This document shows, piece by piece, positions 39,590-48,278 of a stretch of 64,000 nt of DNA (position 1 is the first letter of the stretch; every line of letters starts with the position of its first letter). Both the position numbers and the translations under genes were made by a program. Source of the stretch: Pseudarthrobacter sp. fls2-241-R2A-127 (GTDB lineage Bacteria > Actinomycetota > Actinomycetes > Actinomycetales > Micrococcaceae). The notes under the pieces are model-generated. The model made no database searches. It had not been told where the DNA came from and worked only from the letters and a program-made list of their open reading frames with translations. The DNA lies in contig NZ_JARVSF010000006.1 of the NCBI RefSeq assembly GCF_030209355.1, forward strand, positions 124,001-188,000, in the 5' to 3' direction.

Positions 39590-41620
39590 CTATTTGGCCT
39601 TGCCCGCGTAGTAGACCGCCGGCATGGCCGGGGCCTGCATACCCTCACCGAGGAAGAAACTCGGGTGCGGGGGCTGGTTGTAACCCACGGTTTCGCGCGC
39701 CACGCCGGTCCGGTACATGGGATCGTGCATCAGGGTGCGGAGCCGGACCCCGGTGGGTGAGGTGCTGGTGTAAATCCGCAACTCGGTGCTGTCAGCGGAC
39801 GGGAACACCAGCTCTTCCCGCCAGTCACCCAGGAGGTCCGCCTGCAGCGACGGGTTGCCCTTGGTGTAGTTGTTGGTGCGGGCTCCGGTGGCGGTCAGCA
39901 GCCGGTCGCTGGACTCGGTTTCCCAATTCCACTTGGAAATCGTGGGCACGCCATAGCCGGCCTCGGCATCGAAATCGTGGTCCACGATCTCGCGCAGCAG
40001 GTCGCCGTCCCACCACGCCATGAAGTTGGCGGCAGGAATCTTGTCGGAAATCCGCTCGCCCTTGGCGGACATCAGGTAGCCGACGGTGGAGTTCCACGCT
40101 GCGTCGCCACCCACCGCCCAGCTCTCCGAACCCGGGAAACGGGGGTCGATGTCGCCGGTGGCGCCGCGGCCGGTGTCCTTGAAGGCCGGGATGCTCCACA
40201 GGACCTCACCGGTGGCGGCATCACGGAATGTGGCACCGCGGTTTCCACTCGACCGCATGTCCTCGTGCACGGCAAAGGTCTCCAGTCCGGGCCGGGAGGG
40301 ATCAAGGTCGCCGGTGTGGATGGCGTCGCCATGGCCAAGCTTGGTGTTGTACAGCGGCTTGCCGTCGTGGTCGATGGTCATGGAGCCAAAGACGAACTCA
40401 TCCTTGCCGTCCTGGTCCACGTCCGCCACGGACAGGTTGTGGTTGCCCTGGCCCTTGTATTCGGCTCCGGCAGCGTCGGAATCGAACTTCCAGCGCTTGA
40501 CCAGCTTGCCGTTCACCAGGTCATAGGTGACCAGGACGGTGCGGGTGTAGTAGCCGCGACTGAACATCATGGACGGATGCTCGCCGTCCAGGTATGCCAC
40601 CGCACTGAGGAACCGGTCCACGCGGTTGCCGTAACCGTCTCCCCAGGCAGTGACGGTGCCGCGCGGCGGGTCGTAGGGAACGGTGTCCATGATGGTGCCG
40701 GCGGCGCCGTTGAAAACTGTGAGGAATTCGGGCCCGGACAGGACATAGCCAGCGCTGTTGCGGTAGTCCGCCGCGGGGTCGCCAATGACGGTCCCCGCCG
40801 CGTCCGTTGTGCCGTCGGCGGTCTTGAAGGCAACTTCGGCCTTGCCGTCGCCGTCGAAGTCGTAGGCGAGCATCTGGGTGTAGTGGGCCCCGGCGCGGAT
40901 GTTGCGGCCCAGGTCGATGCGCCAGAGCTTGGTGCCGTCCATCTTGTAGGCGTCCACGTAGACGTTCCCGGTGTACCCGGACTGCGAGTTGTCCTTCGCA
41001 TTGGAGGGATTCCACAGTTGGACGATCTCGTAGGCGCCGTCGCCATCCAGGTCCGCCACGCTCGAGTCGTTGGCACTGTAGGTGTAGGACTGCCCCGCCG
41101 GGGTCACGCCGTCGGCCGGTTTGTCCAGCTTGATGGGCAGGTAATTTTGGGCCAGCGGACTGAACCCGGCGCTGAGCTTGTCCTGCCCGTCGCCATTGCC
41201 CACGGTCTTGATGACGTAGGTCGAGTCCGCTTTTCCTGCGGGGTCCACGTAGGTGGTGGTGTTGCGTACGGGTTGATCGGTGATCTGGACGCCGTCGCGG
41301 ATGACGTGGAATCCCACGCTGTCCTTGTCCAGGCCCAGCATCCGCCAGCCCAGGGAGACACCCTGGTCCGTCAGGACGGCAACCGGGGCCCGGTCCAGGT
41401 TCTCCACCTGCCGCTTCGCGTCCTGCCCTGCCGATGCGGCGGGGACTGCCGGGCTTGCCGGCGTACCTGGAGTTCCTGGAATTGCCGGCGCGGCGGGGTC
41501 CGCAGCAGCGAGGGGAACGCCGGTGAAGGCAATCGCCGCGACGGCCAGGGTCGCGGCTGCCGCTGCCCTTCGCGTCCTGCCCGTCCGGGACATCCGTGAA
41601 CACATTGAGGGGTTTGCCAA
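39590..41620 (-). CDS. Secreted rhamnogalacturonan lyase (PL11, YesW/YesX type)
   Basis: A 676-residue protein. A signal peptide (TRRAAAAATLAVAAIAFTG...AAA) is followed by a Pro/Ala linker and the PL11 beta-propeller. It contains repeated calcium-binding-like motifs (DLDGDGAYEIVQLW, DFDGDGKAEVAFKTADGT, DVDQDGKDEFVFG), RAGAHYTQML, GHGDAIHTGDLDP and the AWWDGDLLREI region, all typical of YesW. It cleaves the rhamnose-galacturonate backbone of pectin by beta-elimination. The TTG at 41620 is chosen for the AAAGGAG eight bases before it; later in-frame ATGs are possible. It is regulated by a LacI-type site at 41739. Confidence 0.88.
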   Translation of the reverse strand: MANPSMCSRMSRTGRTRRAAAAATLAVAAIAFTGVPLAAADPAAPAIPGTPGTPASPAVPAASAGQDAKRQVENLDRAPVAVLTDQGVSLGWRMLGLDKDSVGFHVIRDGVQITDQPVRNTTTYVDPAGKADSTYVIKTVGNGDGQDKLSAGFSPLAQNYLPIKLDKPADGVTPAGQSYTYSANDSSVADLDGDGAYEIVQLWNPSNAKDNSQSGYTGNVYVDAYKMDGTKLWRIDLGRNIRAGAHYTQMLAYDFDGDGKAEVAFKTADGTTDAAGTVIGDPAADYRNSAGYVLSGPEFLTVFNGAAGTIMDTVPYDPPRGTVTAWGDGYGNRVDRFLSAVAYLDGEHPSMMFSRGYYTRTVLVTYDLVNGKLVKRWKFDSDAAGAEYKGQGNHNLSVADVDQDGKDEFVFGSMTIDHDGKPLYNTKLGHGDAIHTGDLDPSRPGLETFAVHEDMRSSGNRGATFRDAATGEVLWSIPAFKDTGRGATGDIDPRFPGSESWAVGGDAAWNSTVGYLMSAKGERISDKIPAANFMAWWDGDLLREIVDHDFDAEAGYGVPTISKWNWETESSDRLLTATGARTNNYTKGNPSLQADLLGDWREELVFPSADSTELRIYTSTSPTGVRLRTLMHDPMYRTGVARETVGYNQPPHPSFFLGEGMQAPAMPAVYYAGKAK

Positions 41621-41738
41621 AAGAACATCTCCTTTGATGCGGCGGCAGCATGATGTGCCGCCCAGCCATTTTTGGAACGTTTCATTCACAGCAGGCAAGT
41701 CCCCCCTCGCGAGTGATTTCAAGGAGGATTGCTGCGAG

Positions 41739-41801
41739 GAAACGCTTTCTGCCCTTAACGTCTATCAGCGCCTGACAATTTCAGTCAAGGCTTTGACTGA
41801 A
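41739..41801 (-). promoter_or_regulatory. Promoter/operator region of the PL11 lyase
   Basis: On the minus strand TTGACT (41788-41783) fits a -35, with TAGACG about 18 bp on as a poor -10. Two candidate operators frame it. The 9-bp inverted repeat TTCAGTCAA-N4-TTGACTGAA (41780-41801) contains the -35. The LacI-type GAAACGCTTTC (41739-41749) lies near the predicted start. Confidence 0.5.
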
Positions 41802-41910
41802 CATAAATGGGAGAAATTGTTCTTTTGAGTGCCTTTTCGTTCAGATGCGTCAAGCCCCTTGCGCCCGTTTCGCGGCCTTCCGCCGGGGGCCCGGGGGGTG
41901 CCCGGCCGCC

Positions 41911-42006
41911 GCACCACCGGCGGGCGTCGGGTGCGCACCACCGGCGGGCGTCGGGTGCGCACCACCGGCCGGCGTCGGGTGCGCACCACCGGCCGGCGTC
42001 GGGTGC
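41911..42006. repeat. Four tandem 24-bp repeats directly after an MFS gene
   Basis: Four contiguous units start at 41911, 41935, 41959 and 41983, each beginning GCACCACCGG and ending GTCGGGTGC. Units 1-2 are identical and units 3-4 are identical; the pairs differ at one base (CGGGCG versus CCGGCG). Each unit has complementary ends (GCACC/GGTGC), so it can fold. The array ends two bases from the MFS stop at 42009. The remaining gap sequence (41802-41910) shows nothing else. Confidence 0.9.
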
Positions 42007-42008
42007 GG

Positions 42009-43310
42009 CTATTTGATGCCGCGAAGTTTCACCCCGGCTGCCAGGGCTGCGAGGCTGATGAGCGCGATGATGGCAAGGTAGTAGCCGGGCGCCACCGCCT
42101 GGCCGGTCTGCTGCACCAGGTACGCGGCGATCATGGGCGTGAAGCCACCAAACGCAACCACCGCAGTGTTGTAGCTGAAGGAAAGGCCGGTTGCCCGGCT
42201 CCGGGGATCAAAAGAATCGGACATCACCGATGGCAGGGCCCCAAAGTAGGCCGCCTTGAGCAGGCCGAGGATGGTCATGACCAACGCCAGCACCAGGAAG
42301 GACCGGGCACTGATCACCCACAGGAACAGCGGGACGACGGCGATGAGCAGCACGATCACGGTGGGCACCATGATGGCCAGCCGGCCGAAACGGTCTGAGA
42401 GGTGCCCCACCACGGGTGTTCCAAAAGTCAGGATGACGCCGGTAATGATCAGCGAGGTGAAGGAGATGCCGGGTTCAAGCCCCAACTCCTTGATGGCGAA
42501 CGTCGGCATGTACTGCAGGATGAAGTTCAGGACGGTGGACACGGCCAGCGCCCCGCCGGCGATCATCATCCCGGTCTTCTGGGTGGCAAACACCTGGCGG
42601 ATCGGCGAGTGCTGCCCATCCCCGGGCTCCGTGGACACCGGAACCTCCTTCATCTCCTTCCGGATCAGGAAGCCGGCCGGACCCACCAGCAGCCCGAACA
42701 GGAACGGGATGCGCCAACCCCACTCGGTCATTTGGGCGTCGGTCAGCACGGTTGTCAGGACGGCCACGAAGATCGCCGCGATCAGGCTGCCAAGTCCTTG
42801 GCTGGCGAACTGGAAGCTGCCCAGGAACCCTTTGCGCTTGCCGTTCTGCGCAATGAGGTACGCGGTGGCGGCACCAAATTCTCCCCCGGCCGAGAAGCCT
42901 TGGATGAGCCGGGCCAGGACGATCCCCACCGGCGCCAGGATGCCGATGGTGCCGTAGCTGGGCATGAACGCCAGGAGCGCGGTGCCCAGCACCATCAGCC
43001 GGATGGTGACGGTCAGCCCCTTCTTCAGCCCGTGCCGGTCCGCGAAAGAGCCCAGCACCAGTCCGCCCAGCGGCCTGATGAGGTAGGAGACGCCGAACAC
43101 GGCGAACGCCTGGATGAGTTCGACGGCGGGATCATGGCTTGGGAAGAAGTTCCGCCCAATGTAGATCGCCAGGAGCGCGTAGATGGCGATGTCGAACCAC
43201 TCGAGCGCGTTGCCGATGGTGGCCGCGATGATTCCACGGGTGGCGGATTGCGTGCCCTCCGCCTGGTCCCGGGCCGGACCGGGCTGGTTCTTCTGCTGCG
43301 GAATGGTCAT
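42009..43310 (-). CDS. MFS transporter, metabolite:H+ symporter (MHS/ProP-like)
   Basis: A 433-residue carrier with twelve predicted TM segments. Characteristic MHS features are ATIGNALEWFDIAIYALLAIYIG at TM1, SYLIRPLGGLVLGSFADRHGLKKGLT (MFS motif A), and RLIQGFSAGGEFGAATAYL. MHS members import citrate, alpha-ketoglutarate, shikimate, proline/betaine or dicarboxylates. GGAG is placed a few bases before the ATG. Its stop lies 15 bp upstream of the start of the M20 peptidase's end, on the same strand, so it is probably co-transcribed and may import the peptidase's substrate or release product. Confidence 0.85.
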   Translation of the reverse strand: MTIPQQKNQPGPARDQAEGTQSATRGIIAATIGNALEWFDIAIYALLAIYIGRNFFPSHDPAVELIQAFAVFGVSYLIRPLGGLVLGSFADRHGLKKGLTVTIRLMVLGTALLAFMPSYGTIGILAPVGIVLARLIQGFSAGGEFGAATAYLIAQNGKRKGFLGSFQFASQGLGSLIAAIFVAVLTTVLTDAQMTEWGWRIPFLFGLLVGPAGFLIRKEMKEVPVSTEPGDGQHSPIRQVFATQKTGMMIAGGALAVSTVLNFILQYMPTFAIKELGLEPGISFTSLIITGVILTFGTPVVGHLSDRFGRLAIMVPTVIVLLIAVVPLFLWVISARSFLVLALVMTILGLLKAAYFGALPSVMSDSFDPRSRATGLSFSYNTAVVAFGGFTPMIAAYLVQQTGQAVAPGYYLAIIALISLAALAAGVKLRGIK

Positions 43311-43325
43311 GGAGACTCCAGGGTT

Positions 43326-44756
43326 TCAGGAAACAGACTTGGCGGAAACGGCGGCGCCGCCCGCTGGACTGCCCGCCGGGCTGGGGGCGTTGGCAAGGTC
43401 GAAGAACAGGCCTGCAGCAATCTGCAGGCCCTCCCGGGCAACGGACTTGAGCAGGTGCTCGTCGGGCGCATGCTGCTGGCAGCCGGGGTGGGAGTGCGGG
43501 ACCCACAGCGTGGGCAACCCAAGGACGTCCGCGAAGACGAAGCTGGGCAGTGAACCGCCGATGTTTGGCAGCAGGACCGGAGCGCGCCCGGTGGTTTTCC
43601 CCAGCGATGCCAAGGCCCAGGCAACCCAGGGGCTGTCCGGGTCCAGCCGGCTGGCGGCAAAGGAACTGCCTGCCCGGACCTCCACCATGCCGAATCCGGC
43701 GGCGTCGAGATGGCGCCGGACGGCGGCTTCCAGGTTTGCGGTGTCAGTACCGGGGACGAACCGGAGCTGCAGCGTGGCGCGGGCCGAGCCGGGGATCGCG
43801 TTGACAGGCTTGGCCGGGTTGCCCGCGCCAAGGGCCAGGACCTCCAGGGTGTTCCAGGCGTACAGCCGTTCAGCCGGGCTCAGGGAACGGTCGCCCCAGG
43901 TTGGGTCCGACGCCGGGTCGCCCGGATTGGGGATTACGTCGATGAGTTCCAGCGCGGCAGCCACGGAGTCAGGGATTCCAGCCGGCAGCAGTTCGGGCAG
44001 CTTGATGATGCCGTGTCCGTCCACCAGGGAGGCCACCGCGGCGGCCACGGTGGTGGCCGGGTTGCGCAGGAGGCCGCCCCAGTTCCCCGAGTGGTAGGAA
44101 CTGCTGCGGAGGTCCGCCTCGAGGTGGAACGTCACACCGCCTCGGGCGCCCAGGAACACGGTGGGGCTGCCGGCCGCAAGGCGCGGCCCGTCGGAACCGA
44201 TGAAGACGTCCGCCCGCAGCGCCTCCCGGTGTTCGCGTGCGAAATCGACGAGGTCCGGAGATCCAATCTCCTCGGCCCCTTCCAGTAGGAACACCAGGTT
44301 GAAGCCCAGGCTTCCACGCTGGTCCAGCAGCAGGCGAAGCGCCACGATGTTGATCCAGTGCTGGCCTTTGTTGTCGGCCGAGCCCCGGCCGTACCAGCGG
44401 TCCCCCTCATCACTCAACACCCAGGGCCCGCGGCCGTTGGTCCAGGCCTCCGCCTGCCCGTCCACCACGTCTGCGTGCCCGTAGCAGAGCACGGTTGGCA
44501 GCGCCGGGTCCTCCTGCCGGGTGGCCAGGAGGAAGGAATTGTTCCCGCCCCGCCAGGAGTCATACCGCTCCACCGAGCACCCAAGGTTTGCCAGTGCCGG
44601 TTCAACCATCTCGTCGAGGTATGACTTCAGCGCAACCCGACCCTCCGTCGTCGAACTTTCGGACGGGTAGGAGACGATCCTCCCAAGGTCTGCCTGGAAG
44701 CTGCCGGAGTCCGCATAATCTCCTGCTGCCGCCATGAGTTGCTCGCGCTGCTGCAT
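43326..44756 (-). CDS. M20-family metallopeptidase (dipeptidase-like)
   Basis: A 476-residue zinc peptidase. Visible metal and catalytic segments: LCYGHADVVDG (His ligand and catalytic Asp), YGRGSADNKGQH (bridging Asp), LLEGAEEIGSPD (catalytic Glu and ligand), and the C-terminal His in VPHSHPGCQQHAPDE. A lid/dimerisation domain lies in the middle. The length suits M20 dipeptidases such as CNDP-like enzymes. GAGGGTGAAG precedes the ATG. It forms an operon with the MHS carrier and is divergent from the LysR gene. Confidence 0.88.
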   Translation of the reverse strand: MQQREQLMAAAGDYADSGSFQADLGRIVSYPSESSTTEGRVALKSYLDEMVEPALANLGCSVERYDSWRGGNNSFLLATRQEDPALPTVLCYGHADVVDGQAEAWTNGRGPWVLSDEGDRWYGRGSADNKGQHWINIVALRLLLDQRGSLGFNLVFLLEGAEEIGSPDLVDFAREHREALRADVFIGSDGPRLAAGSPTVFLGARGGVTFHLEADLRSSSYHSGNWGGLLRNPATTVAAAVASLVDGHGIIKLPELLPAGIPDSVAAALELIDVIPNPGDPASDPTWGDRSLSPAERLYAWNTLEVLALGAGNPAKPVNAIPGSARATLQLRFVPGTDTANLEAAVRRHLDAAGFGMVEVRAGSSFAASRLDPDSPWVAWALASLGKTTGRAPVLLPNIGGSLPSFVFADVLGLPTLWVPHSHPGCQQHAPDEHLLKSVAREGLQIAAGLFFDLANAPSPAGSPAGGAAVSAKSVS

Positions 44757-44887
44757 AAATCTTCACCCTCTGCCGTTGGAACGTGAGTTCCAAATTAGGA
44801 CGGGGAATCCGAAACAACCAGTATCATTTTGTCGATGAGCCTTGACTTGAATGCAAACCTTGCGGCCGGCAAGGCGCCGCGGTGAAC

Positions 44888-45784
44888 ATGCTCACGCCCG
44901 CACTGCTGTATTTCGACGCGGTGGCCCAGGACGGCACGCTCACCCAGGCCGCGGACAGGCTGCACGTCTCGGCATCCGCCATCAGCCGGCAGATCAACAA
45001 GCTGGAAACATCGCTGGGCACACCGCTGTTCAACCGGCACTCCCGGGGTGTGGAGCTAACCGAGGCCGGCCGCCTCCTGCTCGCCTACGTCCGCAGGGCC
45101 GAAGCCGAGGGGGCAGCTGTGCGCGAAGAATTGCTGGTGTCCATGCAAAGGAAGACCCGCACGCTGCGGGTGGCCTGCGCCGAAGGCTTCGCCCGGGTCT
45201 GGGTCCCGGCCGCGATCGCGAACTTCAGCCGGCAGCATGACGACGTCGAATTCCACCTCGACGTGGTTGGCTCCTCGGAGGGAACCCGGCGGGTGGCCGA
45301 AGGCGAGGCGGATGTTGCCGCGGTTTTCTCGTTGGGGCCGCAGTCCAGGGTGACCGTGGAACATTCCATGCCAACCCCGGTTGCATACGCACTGGTGGCG
45401 CCGGACCATCCGCTGGCGGCCCAGCGCACCGCCACCCTGCAGGACCTGTGCCGGTACAAGCTTGCGGTGACCGCGCCAGGCGCCAGCCAGCGGGAACTCT
45501 TCGATCTTGCCATGCAGATCGAGGGCCTCACGCCCACCATTACGCTGCAAAGCGACCACATCAATCCGGTGATCCAGTTTGCCCGGGCCGGGGTGGGCGT
45601 TTCGCTGGTGGGTGGCCTGTCACTGGACCGGCGGGACAAGGAGGACCTGGTGACCGTGACCCTGGAGCACCCGGTCCTGCGGCAACGCCAGGGCCAGATC
45701 CAGACCATGACCGGCCGCACCCAGCCGGCCATCCTGACCGCATTCGTGGACGCGCTCATCGACGCCCTGGACCAGCTCGCCTGA
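44888..45784 (+). CDS. LysR-family transcriptional regulator
   Basis: A 298-residue regulator with an N-terminal HTH (GTLTQAADRLHVSASAISRQINKLETSLGTPLFNR) and a periplasmic-binding-protein-like effector domain (RVACAEGFARVWVPAAIANF onward). The ATG at 44888 is chosen; the GTG at 44882 is also possible. Divergent from the M20 peptidase/MHS operon by about 130 bp, it likely controls that operon in response to its substrate. Confidence 0.88.
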   Translation: MLTPALLYFDAVAQDGTLTQAADRLHVSASAISRQINKLETSLGTPLFNRHSRGVELTEAGRLLLAYVRRAEAEGAAVREELLVSMQRKTRTLRVACAEGFARVWVPAAIANFSRQHDDVEFHLDVVGSSEGTRRVAEGEADVAAVFSLGPQSRVTVEHSMPTPVAYALVAPDHPLAAQRTATLQDLCRYKLAVTAPGASQRELFDLAMQIEGLTPTITLQSDHINPVIQFARAGVGVSLVGGLSLDRRDKEDLVTVTLEHPVLRQRQGQIQTMTGRTQPAILTAFVDALIDALDQLA

Positions 45785-45795
45785 CGGCGGCCCGC

Positions 45796-46275
45796 CTATT
45801 TCCGGGCGGCCGCCTGCAGCAGGGGCAGCGTCCGGGTGGGCATGACTTCCACCAGGGACATCGCCGTGCTGGTGCGGACGACGCCGTCAATCGCCAGCAT
45901 CGCGTTGGTGATCCGGTGCAGGTCGGCCGGGTCCTTCGCGGCCACTTTGGCGAGCAGGTCGGCGTCCCCGGTGGTGGCATGCATTTCGATGATTTCCGGA
46001 ATGGTCTGCAGCGCCGCCACGGCCTCGTCGCTGGAGGACTGGCTGATGGAAATCGAGATGAAGGCAACCAGCGGCAGCCCCAGGGCCGCAGTACGTACCC
46101 GCTGGCTGAAGGGAGCCAGGCTGCCGTCGTTCACCAGCCGCCGCAGCCTGGCATGCACGGTATTACGGGCCACGCCCAACGTACGGGACAGGGAGAGGAC
46201 GGTGGCCTGGGGGTCCTGGTCGAGTGTGAGGAGGATCTCGGCGTCCAGGGCATCGATGTTGTGCATAGTGAGCAT
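45796..46275 (-). CDS. Lrp/AsnC-family regulator
   Basis: A 159-residue protein with the Lrp layout: N-terminal HTH (LDAEILLTLDQDPQATVLSLSRTLGVARNTVHARLRRL) and a C-terminal RAM/AsnC ligand-binding domain (FISISISQSSSDEAVAALQTIPEIIEMHATTGDADLLAKV). The start is either 46275 (MLTMHN) or 46266. It diverges from the aminotransferase, whose amino acid substrate is its likely effector. Confidence 0.87.
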   Translation of the reverse strand: MLTMHNIDALDAEILLTLDQDPQATVLSLSRTLGVARNTVHARLRRLVNDGSLAPFSQRVRTAALGLPLVAFISISISQSSSDEAVAALQTIPEIIEMHATTGDADLLAKVAAKDPADLHRITNAMLAIDGVVRTSTAMSLVEVMPTRTLPLLQAAARK

Positions 46276-46277
46276 TT

Positions 46278-46293
46278 TGCCACTTTCATGGCA
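46278..46293. promoter_or_regulatory. Inverted repeat between Lrp and aminotransferase genes
   Basis: TGCCA and TGGCA flank six bases (CTTTCA), immediately before the Lrp start and 66 bases before the aminotransferase start. The position suits a shared Lrp-type site; this is inference. Confidence 0.4.
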
Positions 46294-46358
46294 CAAATTC
46301 TCCGGATCTGTCCTGCAAGTGACGGCTGTGTTGCGCAGAAGCCCCGCACTGCCCCACC

Positions 46359-47477
46359 ATGCTGTCCATGACCAGCACCCTTCCCGAAGCGGCCGCGCCG
46401 GAACTCCGCGCCGCCGTCGCCCAGCTCCCGGCCTACGTGGCAGGCAAGGGCGCGCAGACGGACCTGACCGCCGCACTTGCCGCCAACGAGAGCCACTTCG
46501 CTCCCCTGCCTTCGGTAGTGGAGGCGATCTCCGCTGAGGCGGCCCGGATCCACCGGTACCCCGGCATGGGGGCACCGGAGGCCCGGGAAGCCATCGCCCG
46601 GCATTTCGGCGTCACACCCGAAGAAATCGCTGCCGGGCCGGGAAGTTCCGGCGTGCTGCAGCAGATCATTTCGGCCGTCTGCGGACATGACGATGAAGTG
46701 GTGTTCGCGTGGCGGTCCTTTGAGGCCTACCCCATCCTGGTGGCGGTGGCCGGTGCCGTGTCGGTGCCCGTGCCGCTGCTGGCCAGCGAGCAGCACGACC
46801 TGGACGCCATGGCGGCGGCCATCACGGAGCGCACGCGGCTGGTGATCCTCTGCTCGCCCAACAACCCCACCGGCGTGTCCATCAGCCCCGAAGCGCTGGA
46901 GGGGTTCCTCCGCTCGGTGCCCCCGCGCGTGCTGGTGGTGCTGGACGAGGCGTACATCGAGTTCCAGCGCGGACCCGGCGTGGACTCCCTGGGCTTCTAC
47001 CGCCGGCACCCCAACCTCTGCATCCTGCGCACGTTCTCCAAAGCCTACGGCCTGGCCGGGCTGCGGATCGGCTATGCGATTGCCCGGCCGGAGATCGCCG
47101 AAGGCCTACGGCGGACCGCGGTCCCGTTCGGCGTGAACAGGATGGCGCAGGCCGCCGCGGTGGCCTCCCTCGCGGCCGGGGACGAGATCCACGAACGGAC
47201 CGAGGCCGTGGCCATCGAACGCAACCGGGTCATCAGTGCCCTCCGCGGCCACGGCTGGGACGTACCGGACAGCCAGGCGAACTTCTATTGGCTCCGTGCG
47301 ACCGACGAGCTTCGCGAACAGCTCCTCGCCGCCCTGGGTGAGGCCGACATCCTGGCCCGCGGGTACGCCGCGGACGGCGTCCGGATCACCCTGGCGGACC
47401 CCGCGACCAACGACAGGGTGCTCGCCGTCCTTGCCAACCGCGGGCGGTTCCTGCCCCAGTCGGGCGCGGCCCAGTGA
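46359..47477 (+). CDS. Class I/II aminotransferase (histidinol-phosphate/aromatic type)
   Basis: A 372-residue PLP enzyme of the HisC group. Motifs: LAANESHFAPLPSV and IHRYPGMGAPEAREAIA (substrate entry), CSPNNPTG, VVLDEAYIEF, the Schiff-base lysine K228 in TFSKAYGLAGLRIGYA, and the C-terminal Arg in GVRITL. It transfers an amino group to an aromatic 2-oxo acid or histidinol-phosphate analogue. The gene is away from his genes and next to Lrp and a membrane protein, which argues for an aromatic or general transaminase rather than HisC. No ribosome site is clear; ATG 46368 is an alternative. Confidence 0.85.
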   Translation: MLSMTSTLPEAAAPELRAAVAQLPAYVAGKGAQTDLTAALAANESHFAPLPSVVEAISAEAARIHRYPGMGAPEAREAIARHFGVTPEEIAAGPGSSGVLQQIISAVCGHDDEVVFAWRSFEAYPILVAVAGAVSVPVPLLASEQHDLDAMAAAITERTRLVILCSPNNPTGVSISPEALEGFLRSVPPRVLVVLDEAYIEFQRGPGVDSLGFYRRHPNLCILRTFSKAYGLAGLRIGYAIARPEIAEGLRRTAVPFGVNRMAQAAAVASLAAGDEIHERTEAVAIERNRVISALRGHGWDVPDSQANFYWLRATDELREQLLAALGEADILARGYAADGVRITLADPATNDRVLAVLANRGRFLPQSGAAQ

Positions 47478-48163
47478 GCGCCCCGGCAGAAACCCCCGCC
47501 CATGCGCCCAGCGCCGGTGGACCAAGGCACCAGGAAGATCCGACGACGGCGCGCCCCGGGCCGGCGCCGGCCATCCGCCATTCCGTGGTTGAGGACGTCC
47601 TGGGCATCCTCACCGGCACCTTCGCGGCGTCGCTGGGGTTGTTCCTGCTCAAGTCGAGCGGAGCGGTGACCGGCGGAACCGCCGGCCTGGCGCTGCTGTT
47701 CAGCTACACCGTGCCGTTGCCGTTCGGCGTCATCTTCTTTGCAGTCAACCTGCCGTTCTTCGCCCTGGCAGTCTGGAAAAAGGGCTGGGGTTTTGCCCTT
47801 CGCACCGGAGCCGCCATCGCACTGGTCTCGGTACTGGCCGGTGTGCACCCTGCCGCGTTCGGATCCCTGCTTCTGGACCCCCTGTACGGCGTGCTGGGCG
47901 GAAACCTGCTCGCCGGTGTCGGCCTGCTGATCCTGTTCCGGCACAAATCCAGCCTGGGCGGCTTCAACATCCTGGCGCTGCTCCTGCAGGAGAAGCTCGC
48001 GTGGCGGGCCGGGTATGTCCAAATGGTTTTGGACGTGGCAATCGTCCTGGCATCGCTCGTCCTCGTCCCGCCGCTGATGGTGGTGCTGTCCGCGGCGGGC
48101 GCCACGCTGTTGAACCTGGTCCTGGCCCTGAACCACCGGCCCGGCCGCTACCTGGGGATGTAA
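47474..48163 (+). CDS. YitT-family (DUF161-like) integral membrane protein
   Basis: A 229-residue protein. A Pro/Ala-rich N-terminus of about 40 residues precedes five TM segments, with KSSGAVTGGTAGLALLFSYTVPLPFGVIFFAVNLPFF and RHKSSLGGFNILALLLQEK matching the repeated GG-x-x-G motifs of YitT proteins. Function in bacteria is unknown; a transport role is likely. The GTG start overlaps the aminotransferase stop (GTGA), so the two are translationally coupled, which suggests an amino-acid-related role. Confidence 0.78.
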   Translation: MSAPAETPAHAPSAGGPRHQEDPTTARPGPAPAIRHSVVEDVLGILTGTFAASLGLFLLKSSGAVTGGTAGLALLFSYTVPLPFGVIFFAVNLPFFALAVWKKGWGFALRTGAAIALVSVLAGVHPAAFGSLLLDPLYGVLGGNLLAGVGLLILFRHKSSLGGFNILALLLQEKLAWRAGYVQMVLDVAIVLASLVLVPPLMVVLSAAGATLLNLVLALNHRPGRYLGM

Positions 48164-48278
48164 GGGGAAAATGTCCCGCTGGAGGGCCCGCCCCGGGTTT
48201 CGGAACTGTTATATTCTGTTCACTTGAATTTCCGGGCCAGGGGGGGAGCCGGGATACAGCACGTCGAACGGCCCCACT

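Noticed and set aside
39977..41599. 540-residue open frame antisense to the PL11 lyase
   Set aside because: Mirror of the repeated Ca-binding motifs of the lyase; no family resemblance and no ribosome site.
41911..42006. Possible CRISPR array
   Set aside because: The units are contiguous with no unique spacers, and no cas genes are nearby; it is a simple tandem repeat.
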